Shown in pieces: positions 16,465-24,801 of a stretch of 64,000 bases of DNA. The stretch comes from Caproiciproducens galactitolivorans (GTDB taxonomy: Bacteria; Bacillota; Clostridia; Oscillospirales; Acutalibacteraceae): positions 142,418 to 206,417 of the forward strand of contig NZ_JAPOHA010000006.1 in the NCBI RefSeq assembly GCF_026672255.1, in the 5' to 3' direction. The notes under the pieces were generated by a model. The model searched no databases. It was given only the letters and a program-made list of their open reading frames with translations, and was not told where the DNA came from. Numbering within the stretch: position 1 is the first letter of the stretch; every line of letters begins with the position of its first letter. The position numbers and the translations under genes are program-made.

Positions 16465-18249
16465 TTAATATTTTTGGCCGTAAAACCCGCTGTTTTCCTC
16501 CGGCTCAGCCGCCGGAGTTTCTTCGTAATTCTCCGTGTTTTCCGGGGTATCCGGCACATATGTATTGCTGCTGCCCTTCAGTTGAAATTTTCCTACCAGT
16601 TTACGGAGCAGGTCCGCCTGAGCGGAAAGTTCTTCGCTTGCCGCCGCACTTTCCTCCGCGGTAGCGGAATTCGTCTGCACAATGGAGGACATCAAATCGA
16701 CGCCCTGTGAAATCTGCTGAATCGCGGCGGCCTGTTCGGAGGACGCCGTATCAATCTCCAGAATCGTCCGGCCTACGTCCTCCACCTTATCGGCAATCTC
16801 CTGCAAGCCCTTTGCCGTCAGGTTTGCTATTTCCGAACCTTTCTGAACGCTCTGGATGGAGCCTTCGATCAGCGAGGTCGTCTGTTTCGCGGCGTCCGCC
16901 GACTTGCTGGCAAGGTTGCGCACCTCATCGGCAACAACGGCAAAGCCCTTGCCGGCGGCTCCCGCCCGCGCTGCTTCCACAGCCGCGTTCAGGGCAAGGA
17001 TATTCGTCTGGAACGCGATATCGTCAATCACCTTAATGATTTTCCCGATCTCACTGCTGGCGGTGCTGATATCCTGCATGGATGCCAGCATGTTTTGCAT
17101 CTGCTCATTTCCGAGCTTTACCTGCGCGACGGTATCTTTTACATTGTTTGTAACAAGGCGTACATTTTCCGAGTTCTGTGCAACCTTACCCGAAACCTCA
17201 TTGGTGGAAGCCGCAAGCTCTTCCACGGAACTTGCCTGCTCGGTTGCGCCCTGCGCCAGTTCCTGCGCGCCGTCGGAAACCTGCTCCGCGCCGCTTTTTA
17301 CCTGATCGGAGGAAGTGCTGATCGCGGTAAGCGTTTCATTCAGATCATTGGATATCTTGAGCATTGCATTTTTGATCGGGATAAAGTCGCCGATATACTC
17401 CTGCGTTATATCGGAAGTCATGTCCCCCTGCGCCATTAAATCCAGATGATTGGAAATATCGTGGATATAGGTTTTCAAATGGTCGGCTGCCTTCAGAAGC
17501 GATTTCGAAACCGCGCCGATTTCGTCCCTTGATTCATAGGGGATGTCCACATCCAGATGGCCGTCCGCAATTTTTTCGGCGGCCGCGGCCAGATCGCCAA
17601 GCGGTTTGCTCAGGGAACGGGCAAGCCGGATGCCCCATATTACAGAAACAACCAAGCCAATAGCCAAAACTGCCAGAAGCATAAAGATCATTGCGTCCGC
17701 CAGCCGGGCGTTTTCTTCGTTGTTCTTTTTTGCATCATTGATACGGTTTTCCATGCACTTTTGGAAATTTTCCGTAACCTGTTCGTTGATATTTTTATAT
17801 TCCTCAAATTTCTGGAGTGCCTGGCCGGCATTCCCACTTTTCGCACTTTTTTCGATACTTTCGAGCAGCGGGACCATCTTCTGCTCATACGTCGTTTTTG
17901 CCTCGGTAAACAGGGCCTTGCTTTCTTTTGAAGCAATGGTCGGTTCATACTTTGCGCAGGCTTCCTGAAAAAGTGCCTGATAGTTCTTGGTAAGTTCATC
18001 TACTTTGCTTAACTCATCGCTCTTATCGTAATATAATATATAATCCCTGGCCTGGCCGTCCAAACGCTCCAGATTCAGGTTAATATCCGATACTACCGCC
18101 AGTGGGCCTGTCTGTGTATTATAAAGCTTATCGCTGGCAGCCTTCATATCCAGCAAACTTTTGATGCCCATTCCGCCTACAATTCCCGTAATCAAAGAAA
18201 TGGAAAGAAAGGCCACCATCAATTTTTTAAAAATTTTAAAGTTCTTCAT
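16465..18249 (-). CDS. Methyl-accepting chemotaxis protein
   Basis: 594-residue chemoreceptor. Helix TM1 (residues about 11-30) is followed by an extracytoplasmic four-helix-bundle domain of about 150 residues (TQTGPLAVVSDINLNLERL...), TM2 (ADAMIFMLLAVLAIGLVVSVIWGI in part), a HAMP domain and a long coiled signalling domain. The kinase-contact hairpin reads IDDIAFQTNILALNAAVEAARAG. Possible methylation segments flank it (SSVEELAASTNEV, SATAEESAAASEELS). The ligand cannot be predicted. The acidic C-terminal extension (about 35 residues, ending NSGFYGQKY) is not a CheR-tethering NWETF-type pentapeptide. No other chemotaxis genes lie nearby. Confidence 0.93.
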   Translation of the reverse strand: MKNFKIFKKLMVAFLSISLITGIVGGMGIKSLLDMKAASDKLYNTQTGPLAVVSDINLNLERLDGQARDYILYYDKSDELSKVDELTKNYQALFQEACAKYEPTIASKESKALFTEAKTTYEQKMVPLLESIEKSAKSGNAGQALQKFEEYKNINEQVTENFQKCMENRINDAKKNNEENARLADAMIFMLLAVLAIGLVVSVIWGIRLARSLSKPLGDLAAAAEKIADGHLDVDIPYESRDEIGAVSKSLLKAADHLKTYIHDISNHLDLMAQGDMTSDITQEYIGDFIPIKNAMLKISNDLNETLTAISTSSDQVKSGAEQVSDGAQELAQGATEQASSVEELAASTNEVSGKVAQNSENVRLVTNNVKDTVAQVKLGNEQMQNMLASMQDISTASSEIGKIIKVIDDIAFQTNILALNAAVEAARAGAAGKGFAVVADEVRNLASKSADAAKQTTSLIEGSIQSVQKGSEIANLTAKGLQEIADKVEDVGRTILEIDTASSEQAAAIQQISQGVDLMSSIVQTNSATAEESAAASEELSAQADLLRKLVGKFQLKGSSNTYVPDTPENTENYEETPAAEPEENSGFYGQKY

Positions 18250-18428
18250 ATTTCAGCTTCCTTCGTAAATAAAATAAGCAAATGAGCACGCAGCCAATCC
18301 GGAACCATGCTCCCCCTTTTTACCCTATATTGAATCTGCATAAAATCTTTTTGAGTCCGCGCAGATTTTTGGAAATTTCCGTATTAGTACGCTTTTTAAG
18401 GTTTTCCCCTCTTTAATATCGTCATTTA

Positions 18429-18463
18429 TTGGAAATTTTTAATAGAATTTATATAATTCTATT
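18429..18463. promoter_or_regulatory. Promoter overlapped by a perfect 23-base palindrome
   Basis: Plus-strand TTGGAA (18429-18434), 17-base spacer, TATAAT (18452-18457). The -10 sits inside the perfect inverted repeat AATAGAATT-TATAT-AATTCTATT (18441-18463). It could act on the GntR-type gene, on the divergent chemoreceptor gene, or on both. The binding protein is unknown. The arms do not match the Fur or PerR consensus well. Confidence 0.55.
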
Positions 18464-18500
18464 ATAATCATTGCATAAAGAAATAAAAATTGAAACAGAC

Positions 18501-18543
18501 ATCAGACATCTGTATTGAGAAATGATGTCTGATAGATTATAAT
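18501..18543 (+). promoter_or_regulatory. Autoregulatory promoter of the FadR/GntR-type gene
   Basis: Inverted repeat ATCAGACATC (18501-18510) and GATGTCTGAT (18524-18533). It overlaps a promoter with TTGAGA (18515-18520), 17-base spacer and TATAAT (18538-18543). An extra CAGACAT copy precedes the left arm. The GACATC core recurs in the ilvD promoter. Binding by the adjacent regulator is inferred. Confidence 0.65.
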
Positions 18544-18574
18544 AAGAAAGAAACGAAAATAAGGAGATTCACCG

Positions 18575-19261
18575 ATGAAGAAAAAAGGAAAAAGTCTTGC
18601 TGAAAACACTGCGGACGATATTCTTGCAATGATAACGATCGATAAAAAATTCTCTTTAGGGGATAAGCTGCCGAACGAGAACGACCTCTCTTCGCAATTA
18701 AAGGTGAGCCGCACAACCCTTCGGGAGGCAATCCGCATTTTAGTCGCCCACAACGTTTTGGAAATTGAGCGCGGCAAAGGAACCTTCGTGAAAAAGAATC
18801 CGTCTCTCAATGATTCCGTTGCTTTGAAGGAACTTTCCGAAATCCCTATGGATGTGAAGGATTTATACGAAATGCGTCTGATTTTCGAGCCCCAGTCCGC
18901 TTTTTTGGCCGCAAAGCGCGCCACCGACAAGGAACTGGAGCGGATTTTATATTACGGAAAGCTGGAAGAAGAACAAATCCTGAAAAAGCTGGACCGAACC
19001 GAAGTGGAACAGGCGTTTCACAAATCCATTGCCAAGGCGACCCACAATGAATTTATGAACCGGCTGATGCCGATCCTTTATCAGGCGATCGGAAAGGGCG
19101 TTATTTTATCGTATGCAAAAGAGGACATCGTTCAAAACACGCTGAATGACCACCGGATGATTATGGAATTCCTCGCAAAACGGGACGCCCTCGGCGCAAA
19201 GACCGCCATGGAGCTGCATATCATCCACGCCATGCGCGGCTTCGGCATCGATGACGAATAA
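18575..19261 (+). CDS. FadR-subfamily GntR transcriptional regulator
   Basis: 228 residues: an N-terminal winged helix-turn-helix (LGDKLPNENDLSSQLKVSRTTLREAIRIL, then ERGKGTFV) and an all-helical FCD effector domain. The FCD domain has the metal-site residues of the family (Asp/His pattern around YEMRLIFEPQ, FHKSIAKATHN and NDHRMIMEFL, with HIIH near the end). FCD regulators usually bind small organic acids with a metal ion. AAGGAG is correctly spaced before the ATG. The shared GACATC motif in its own promoter and in that of ilvD makes ilvD the likely target. Confidence 0.9.
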   Translation: MKKKGKSLAENTADDILAMITIDKKFSLGDKLPNENDLSSQLKVSRTTLREAIRILVAHNVLEIERGKGTFVKKNPSLNDSVALKELSEIPMDVKDLYEMRLIFEPQSAFLAAKRATDKELERILYYGKLEEEQILKKLDRTEVEQAFHKSIAKATHNEFMNRLMPILYQAIGKGVILSYAKEDIVQNTLNDHRMIMEFLAKRDALGAKTAMELHIIHAMRGFGIDDE

Positions 19262-19278
19262 CAAATCTTTCCGCGTGC

Positions 19279-19318
19279 AAAAGCGCCATACCGCCTGTTT
19301 GGTGATAGGACGCTTTGT
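19279..19318 (+). terminator. Probable terminator of the GntR-type gene
   Basis: Imperfect hairpin with outer AAAGCG / CGCTTT and inner CC...GG pairs, followed by GTTTAT, just after the regulator stop. Confidence 0.5.
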
Positions 19319-19389
19319 TTATCCGCTTCTCCGGTCTTCGGTGCGCTTTCGATTTCATCGAATTGCGATAGTGCAGTATTTATTTTTCA

Positions 19390-19418
19390 TTGACATAAGA
19401 CATCATACAATATATAAT
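19390..19418 (+). promoter_or_regulatory. ilvD promoter with a GntR half-site in the spacer
   Basis: Consensus TTGACA (19390-19395), 17-base spacer and TATAAT (19413-19418). The spacer holds AAGACATCAT (19397-19406), which shares the GACATCA core of the repeat before the regulator gene. A protein bound there would block RNA polymerase. Confidence 0.75.
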
Positions 19419-19452
19419 AATTTAAACAACCACATAGAAAGAGGTGCTCGAA

Positions 19453-21108
19453 ATGAACAGTGATGCAGTAACAAAAAGTGTACCGCAGCGCGCCCTGTTC
19501 CATGCGCTTGGGTTAACCGACGAGGAACTGGAACGGCCGCTGATCGGCATCGTCAGTTCACAGAACGAGATTGTTCCGGGGCATATGAATCTGGATAAAA
19601 TCGTTGAGGCGGTAAAAACCGGCGTTTCCATGGCCGGCGGAACCCCGATTGTGTTTCCGGCCATCGCGGTGTGCGACGGATTGGCAATGGGCCATCGTGG
19701 AATGAAATATTCCCTGATCACAAGGGAACTGATTGCCGATTCCACCGAAGCGATGGCTCTGGCCCATGCGTTTGACGCTCTCGTAATGGTTCCGAACTGC
19801 GATAAAAACGTCCCGGGTCTGTTAATGGCCGCCGCGCGCCTGAATATTCCCGCCATTTTTGTCAGCGGCGGACCGATGCTCGCGGGCCGGGTGGACGGAC
19901 AAAAGACCAGCTTTTCCAGTGTTTCGGAAGCCTCCGGCGCATATCACGCGGGAAAAATCACGAAAGAAAAGCTGCTGGAATTCGAAAACCGGGTCTGTCC
20001 CACCTGCGGTTCCTGCTCCGGCATGTATACCGCCAACAGCATGAACTGCCTGACGGAAGTCCTCGGTATGGGCTTAAAGGGAAACGGAACCATTCCGGCG
20101 GTTTATTCGCAGCGTCTTCAGCTTGCAAAACACGCGGGAATGCAGATTATGGAACTGCTGAAAAAAAATATCCGCCCGCGCGACATTATGACCGAAGGCG
20201 CGTTCCGCAACGCACTGACGATCGACATGGCTCTCGGGTGCAGCACGAACAGCATGCTTCACCTTCCCGCGATTGCGCATGAATGCGGCATCTCTTTAAA
20301 TTTGGATATCGCCAATGAAATCAGCGATAAAACACCGAACCTCTGCCACCTCGCACCGGCAGGTCATACCTATATGGAAGACTTGAATGAAGCCGGCGGT
20401 GTTTACGCGGTGATGAAGGAAATCAGCAAACTCGGCCTGCTCCAAACGGATCTGATTACCTGCACGGGCAAAACCGTCGGTGAAAATATTGCAGACAGCG
20501 TGAATCTCGATCCGGAGGTAATCCGTCCGGTTGAAAATCCTTACAGCAAAACAGGCGGCATTGCGGTATTAAGAGGAAATCTGGCCCCCGACTCCTGCGT
20601 CGTCAAACGTTCCGCGGTTGCGCCGGAAATGCTGAAGCACGAAGGCCCGGCAAGGGTGTTCGACAGCGAGGAAGAAGCCATCGAAGCCATCACTTCCGGA
20701 AAGATTGTACCCGGCGATGTCGTTGTCATCCGCTATGAAGGGCCGAAGGGCGGCCCCGGCATGCGGGAAATGCTGAATCCCACTTCTGCGATTATGGGCA
20801 TCGGGCTCGGCGGCAGCGTTGCGCTGATTACGGACGGACGTTTCAGCGGCGCAACCCGCGGCGCGGCAATCGGCCACGTCTCCCCCGAAGCGGCAGTCGG
20901 AGGAAATATCGCACTGGTACAGGAAGGCGATCTCATTCAAATTGATATTATGGCAAACACCATCAATTTTGTTATCAGCGACGAGGAACTGAAAAAGCGC
21001 AGGGAAAACTGGAAACCGAGGAAGCCGAAAATTACGGAAGGCGCCCTGGCCCGATATGCTTCACTGGTTTCGTCCGCCAATAAAGGAGCCATTCTGGAAA
21101 TCAAATAA
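19453..21108 (+). CDS. ilvD: Dihydroxy-acid dehydratase
   Basis: 551-residue IlvD/Edd-family dehydratase. It converts 2,3-dihydroxy-isovalerate and -methylvalerate to the 2-keto acids of valine and isoleucine synthesis. Iron-sulfur ligands are in [10 protein letters not shown] and [19 protein letters not shown], and the C-terminal active-site region reads [19 protein letters not shown]. The length and motifs fit IlvD better than the longer sugar-acid members. The ATG at 19453 is chosen because GAGGTG is well placed; an in-frame GTG at 19444 lies within that ribosome site. No other branched-chain gene is adjacent, which is unusual, and the neighbour regulator is of a type often tied to organic-acid catabolism. 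Confidence 0.9.
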   Translation: MNSDAVTKSVPQRALFHALGLTDEELERPLIGIVSSQNEIVPGHMNLDKIVEAVKTGVSMAGGTPIVFPAIAVCDGLAMGHRGMKYSLITRELIADSTEAMALAHAFDALVMVPNCDKNVPGLLMAAARLNIPAIFVSGGPMLAGRVDGQKTSFSSVSEASGAYHAGKITKEKLLEFENRVCPTCGSCSGMYTANSMNCLTEVLGMGLKGNGTIPAVYSQRLQLAKHAGMQIMELLKKNIRPRDIMTEGAFRNALTIDMALGCSTNSMLHLPAIAHECGISLNLDIANEISDKTPNLCHLAPAGHTYMEDLNEAGGVYAVMKEISKLGLLQTDLITCTGKTVGENIADSVNLDPEVIRPVENPYSKTGGIAVLRGNLAPDSCVVKRSAVAPEMLKHEGPARVFDSEEEAIEAITSGKIVPGDVVVIRYEGPKGGPGMREMLNPTSAIMGIGLGGSVALITDGRFSGATRGAAIGHVSPEAAVGGNIALVQEGDLIQIDIMANTINFVISDEELKKRRENWKPRKPKITEGALARYASLVSSANKGAILEIK

Positions 21109-21119
21109 ACCTGTTAAAA

Positions 21120-21158
21120 AGCCGCCCGGGGACGAAGTTCGTTCCCGGGCGGCTGCTT
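21120..21158. terminator. Bidirectional terminator between ilvD and the lipase gene
   Basis: Long stem AGCCGCCCGGG...CCCGGGCGGCT, extended by ACGAA/TTCGT. T-rich flanks lie on both sides (GCTTTATT on plus, CTTTTTAAC on minus). Confidence 0.9.
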
Positions 21159-21174
21159 TATTCTACAAAATGAA

Positions 21175-22494
21175 TTATTTCGGAAGCTGGCTGAGCATGG
21201 TGGCTGTTTCTACAAAGAAGTCCAAAGCGCCGTCCCAGTTTCTGCCGATGATATCTTCGTGGTCAATATGTTTTGTTCCCATAAAGTTCCACTGGCCGAT
21301 CTCCGGTGTGCCATTGTAATCTTCGATGACATCCGTGGAACCGTAGTGCGGGCCGCTTTCGGAAATCGTATTGACATAGCCGTCGTTCGGCCACCATTTC
21401 TCATCGATAACCGGAATTTCACGGGAATAATCCTTGCGATGGTAGGAACCCATAAACGCCGCCTGCGCCGCCCACTGTGCATTGTAGAGCTTCTTATCGC
21501 CCATAATCAGCGGATCGGCAACCTGATGCCCATCGAGTGAAAGAAGCGCTTTCTTCGTGCCCAGGCATCCCCAGGAGAAATAATAGGTATCGGGCTGGGC
21601 CGTAACCCATTGATTCTGTACGACGGCGCCGTCCGTGCCTAAATCATAAGCGCAGTTGTCTTTGCTGTTTGTCCACATACTGCTCTTGAATACTCTGTCC
21701 AGGAAGCTCTTCAGGCTTTCACCGGATTTTCTCTTAAGCCCGAACTGATCGAGCTTAATATCATAGATTTCAGCTGAATTTTGGAAATTTCCAAGAGTTG
21801 AGCCGGCCGCCGAAAGGAGAATCGCCGCGAATTTGTTTGTTCCCTTAACGTCGGCAAGCGTTGTTCCGTCGTGCGGGCTTGCCAGCGTGGTAACGCTGTC
21901 TATCCAGCTGTGTCCGCCTTCGAACAGCGGGCTTACCTTTTCGCCGGACGCCGCTCTTTCTTCCTCACTGCCTTCTCCGAGAAGCGCGGACAGGAGCCTT
22001 ACCGTCTGGCCGCCCTGGCTGTGGCCGATCAGATGAATCTTATTGATATTTCCGTCTTCATCTTCCGCTCCCCAGTCCTTAACGAACCCTTTGTAGGTTC
22101 TTCCGAACCGGGCGTGGCCGTAGCGTTTTGCATGCGCTTCACCGTAGTCCACCGTGCCGCCTTTGATTTCCGCATAAAGCTCACAGGCTCTGTCCCAGTT
22201 GCTGGAGAGCGGGCCTACGGCAGCGGTGTAAGTTGTAAAGCCCCTGTCGTTCAGTTCTTCCTGAAAATCAACATTTCCGCCCCAGTAATACTTGGTGTTG
22301 AACGCCAGCCTTCCAAAGGCTTCGTCCCTTCCCCAGCCGTTGCAGCCGTGGCAGAGAACGATTGGATAATCGTTTTGACGCGATTCACTTTCTTTCGCCG
22401 CCGCAGATACGGTCGACGGCAGGAACACGGACAGTGTTAACGCCGCCGTTAACAGGAGCGCGCCGAGTTTTTTGCATTTTGACCTTTTCACCAT
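21175..22494 (-). CDS. Secreted lipase, family I.5-like
   Basis: 439 residues with a clear signal peptide (MVKRSKCKK, then a hydrophobic core ending near VSAAA). The mature protein resembles the thermoalkalophilic lipases of Geobacillus and the staphylococcal lipases: PIVLCHGCNGWGRDEAFG, a near-identical AVGPLSSNWDRACELYA, and GTVDYGEAHAKRYGHARFG with the zinc-binding histidines of that family. The nucleophile is in IGHSQGG (Ser about 157), Asp in WWPNDGYVNT and His in IDHEDIIG, so the triad is complete. Expected to hydrolyse extracellular acylglycerols or esters. GAGG precedes the ATG. A promoter lies about 185 bases upstream, leaving a long AT-rich leader. Confidence 0.9.
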   Translation of the reverse strand: MVKRSKCKKLGALLLTAALTLSVFLPSTVSAAAKESESRQNDYPIVLCHGCNGWGRDEAFGRLAFNTKYYWGGNVDFQEELNDRGFTTYTAAVGPLSSNWDRACELYAEIKGGTVDYGEAHAKRYGHARFGRTYKGFVKDWGAEDEDGNINKIHLIGHSQGGQTVRLLSALLGEGSEEERAASGEKVSPLFEGGHSWIDSVTTLASPHDGTTLADVKGTNKFAAILLSAAGSTLGNFQNSAEIYDIKLDQFGLKRKSGESLKSFLDRVFKSSMWTNSKDNCAYDLGTDGAVVQNQWVTAQPDTYYFSWGCLGTKKALLSLDGHQVADPLIMGDKKLYNAQWAAQAAFMGSYHRKDYSREIPVIDEKWWPNDGYVNTISESGPHYGSTDVIEDYNGTPEIGQWNFMGTKHIDHEDIIGRNWDGALDFFVETATMLSQLPK

Positions 22495-22679
22495 TTCACA
22501 ATCCTCTTTTCTTTTTTTTGGACATTCTCAGAAGTTCAGGAATAGAAAATCTTTTCTTTTTGTTTCAAAGGCTTTCTTTTTGGAAAGGAACCGGTATTAC
22601 ATTTTTACATTTTTTTCTTTTTGAAACTGAGAACATTCGTGCCGAATCTTATGTATTTTTTGAAAATATCCTAAACAGA

Positions 22680-22708
22680 ATTATAGAAAAGAATTACGAT
22701 GAAGTAAA
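22680..22708 (-). promoter_or_regulatory. Candidate lipase promoter
   Basis: Minus-strand TTTACT (22703-22708), 17-base spacer and TATAAT (22680-22685). Confidence 0.5.
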
Positions 22709-22828
22709 TAAACATTTCATCAATATTGTTTAAACTATTCCATAGGATTGCTCATAAATAAATGCATGTGGAAATTTCCGTAAAATCATAACCAACTTTA
22801 TAAAGGAAAAAAGGCCAAATAAAAGGAG

Positions 22829-22857
22829 AAATCCGCCGCGAATTTTTCGGCGGATTT
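22829..22857. terminator. Second stem-loop downstream of the PAP2 gene
   Basis: Ten-pair stem AAATCCGCCG / CGGCGGATTT with a nine-base loop. T-runs are weak on both strands. It may be a backup terminator or an RNA-stabilising hairpin. Confidence 0.45.
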
Positions 22858-22870
22858 TGGCGCAAAAAGC

Positions 22871-22909
22871 AAAAACCCGCTGCAAAATTTGATTTACAGC
22901 GGGTTTTTT
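22871..22909. terminator. Terminator of the PAP2/lipid kinase operon
   Basis: Twelve-pair stem AAAAACCCGCTG / CAGCGGGTTTTT just after the PAP2 stop. T-rich on both strands. Confidence 0.85.
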
Positions 22910-22927
22910 GCAAGAAGAAAACGGGTT

Positions 22928-23701
22928 TTAATAGAGGCCGATCACCTTAAAAATCACGGCATTTACGACTACTCCGATAAATCCCCAGAAGGTTCCCAGA
23001 ATCGCTCCTGCAAGTACGTCCCGGGGATAATGCATCCCCATGTACATCCGTGTCGTCCCGACCAGAGCGGCCAGTACATAAAGAACGACCGCAATGAACA
23101 CATTCGCTTTAAAATACTGAAGCAGCATAGTAGCCATATAAAACGCCTGTGCGGTATGCCCGCTGGGAAAAGATTTTCCCCTTGCGCGCGTACCGACTAC
23201 CCGGACATCCTTTAGCTTCGAGAACGGGCGCGGCCGTTTTATTAAAAATTTAATCGTTTCCACAACAAGCCAGAGCGTCAGCGTGCCGAATATAAATTCA
23301 TAGGCCAGATGGGGATTCACCGCAAAATACAGGACCAAAGCGATCACAACGGTTGCGATGCCGTTGCCAAGCTCGGTCAATGCCATCATCGTGCGGTCCA
23401 GCCAGCGCGGCCGATTTCCGGGTTTGTTAAAAAAGGAAAACACATAGGCGTCTATATTTTGGCCTGCCGTCCACACCAGCGAAACCGCCAGAAGGCAAAA
23501 AATCAGAAGCATGGCGAGCAGCACCGAGTGCTGTCGCATGGTAAGCCAGATATGCCTCCAAAAGGTATGGGGCACGAACGTTACGTAGAGGGCAAGCGCG
23601 GTAAGGATGACAAGCAGCCAGACGGACGGGCGGAGATGCCGGATCCGGCAGATCAGCCGCTCGCATTTCTGAATCTTCGGATGTGCAGGATGATCAGTCA
23701 T
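22928..23701 (-). CDS. PAP2-superfamily membrane phosphatase
   Basis: 257-residue membrane protein with about six helices and the three phosphatase motifs: KFLIKRPRP (C1), PSGHT (C2, general acid His) and TRMYMGMHYPRDVLAG (C3, nucleophile His and Asp). Family members dephosphorylate undecaprenyl pyrophosphate, phosphatidic acid or phosphatidylglycerol phosphate. Substrate cannot be assigned from sequence. The N-terminal extension of about 30 basic residues is longer than usual. The start overlaps the stop of the lipid kinase gene by eight bases, so kinase and phosphatase are translated together, which points to a lipid-phosphate substrate. Confidence 0.9.
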   Translation of the reverse strand: MTDHPAHPKIQKCERLICRIRHLRPSVWLLVILTALALYVTFVPHTFWRHIWLTMRQHSVLLAMLLIFCLLAVSLVWTAGQNIDAYVFSFFNKPGNRPRWLDRTMMALTELGNGIATVVIALVLYFAVNPHLAYEFIFGTLTLWLVVETIKFLIKRPRPFSKLKDVRVVGTRARGKSFPSGHTAQAFYMATMLLQYFKANVFIAVVLYVLAALVGTTRMYMGMHYPRDVLAGAILGTFWGFIGVVVNAVIFKVIGLY

Positions 23702-24659
23702 TTTTCTTTTGTTCCCCCGTTTGCTTGTTTCCTTTTTTAGGGCGCGGAAGCATCACAGCAAGCGCGCGGCGCTTCATTTCGATATGAACCGCACCGGTTC
23801 CCAGCGCGCTGCTGTCCGCCATAACCTGCATGGGCGGCGTCGTTTCAATATCCACCTTATGAACATGGTAATGTTCCACCCTTGGGTCCTCCGCTTCGCT
23901 GATATCCGAACCTTTTAAAGCGCAGCCGAGCAGGTTCATCTTGTTCAGATTGGAAAAAAGAAGAACATCCAGCAGCCCGTCTTTAAAAGCCGCCGTATTT
24001 CCCACACGGTAGTTGCGCCCAACGTTGGGCATGTTTGTTACAAGCACGACATGCCCCATCCGGACAATTTCACGCCGATCATCCATTGACAGCTTGATTT
24101 TCGAAGGGGAAGAAGTAACAAGCGTCGCAAGAAAATCGCCTACCCGCTCCAAATGCCCGTGCTGAATATCATCCCCCGCCGAAAACAGGGAGGACATCAG
24201 CCCAACCGAGCAGACTTCCAGAAACGGCGTTTCAGCGCCTTCATAAGAAGCCACGCCCATATCGATTTTCATTCGTTCCCCAAGCCGGAGAATGGAAATA
24301 GCGGACGGAATATCCTGCGGTATATGCAGGCTCAGCGCGATATTGTTCTGCGTCCCCGTCGGAATAATGCCGAGCGTAGCAGGCAAACCCGTAATTTCCC
24401 TGGCAACCGCGGAAATCGTTCCGTCCCCGCCGCAGACAACGAAAAGGCTCACGCCCTGCGCAAGGGTGTCCTGAACCATCTTTGCGTAATCGCTGTCCGG
24501 TTCCGTAAGATATACCTCGGGAATAAACTTCCATTCCTGCATCATACTGATGACATCCATCAATTGAACAGGAGAGGCATTTGCCGAACCGGAGGCAGGA
24601 TTAAAAATCAGCTTGGCGCGTCTCCGCCGTTTTCCCCAGTAATAGATTTCATTCTCCAT
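23694..24659 (-). CDS. Diacylglycerol kinase-family lipid kinase (YegS/DgkB type)
   Basis: 321 residues. The catalytic domain has LIFNPASGSA, the nucleotide motif VVCGGDGTISAVAREI and LGIIPTGTQNNIALSL. The C-terminal beta-rich lobe has FKDGLLDVLLF, with the acidic residues that hold the structural metal. The family phosphorylates diacylglycerol or related lipids at the inner face of the membrane. The basic C-terminus (RPKKGNKQTGEQKKN) may help membrane contact. GTQNN replaces the more common GT-N-DFA, which may alter substrate choice. First gene of the pair with the PAP2 phosphatase. Confidence 0.88.
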   Translation of the reverse strand: MENEIYYWGKRRRRAKLIFNPASGSANASPVQLMDVISMMQEWKFIPEVYLTEPDSDYAKMVQDTLAQGVSLFVVCGGDGTISAVAREITGLPATLGIIPTGTQNNIALSLHIPQDIPSAISILRLGERMKIDMGVASYEGAETPFLEVCSVGLMSSLFSAGDDIQHGHLERVGDFLATLVTSSPSKIKLSMDDRREIVRMGHVVLVTNMPNVGRNYRVGNTAAFKDGLLDVLLFSNLNKMNLLGCALKGSDISEAEDPRVEHYHVHKVDIETTPPMQVMADSSALGTGAVHIEMKRRALAVMLPRPKKGNKQTGEQKKND

Positions 24660-24692
24660 CTTGCCTGCAAAACCTTTCTCTCACGCCGTATT

Positions 24693-24710
24693 CATAATAG
24701 GATTATTATG
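24693..24710. promoter_or_regulatory. Perfect palindrome upstream of the lipid kinase gene
   Basis: CATAATA-GGAT-TATTATG, 18 bases, about 35-50 bases before the kinase start, where the -10 should be. Possible operator. No matching regulator is nearby. Confidence 0.35.
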
Positions 24711-24761
24711 GATAAATTGATGAAGAATATGTTCCCCTCAGGCAGGATTCGTGAAAATTCC

Positions 24762-24795
24762 AAAAAACAAGGCACCCCATTTTCGGGATGCCTTG
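24762..24795 (-). terminator. Terminator of the ParA/ComFB operon
   Basis: Stem CAAGGCA(C)CCC / GGG(A)TGCCTTG, followed on the minus strand by TTTTTTGG, just after the ComFB stop. Confidence 0.85.
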
Positions 24796-24801
24796 CCGTA
24801 T

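Larger units (their letters stand above)
22495..22927. other. 433-base gap: lipase leader, promoter and two stem-loops
   Basis: No gene is seen. It holds an AT-rich lipase leader with an inverted repeat (minus-strand TTCTCAGTTTCAAA near 22634-22620, complemented at 22569-22563 and 22531-22525), the lipase promoter (22680-22708), AT-rich spacer, and two tandem stem-loops at 22829-22857 and 22871-22909. Confidence 0.5.

Noticed and set aside
19453..21108. IlvD/Edd protein as a sugar-acid dehydratase
   Set aside because: The length of about 551 residues and the Cys motif spacing fit dihydroxy-acid dehydratase. The alternative is noted only because of the FadR-type neighbour.
22829..22909. Repeated stem-loops as a possible CRISPR or REP array
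   Set aside because: The two hairpins differ in sequence, with no spacers or regular unit. They read as terminators.
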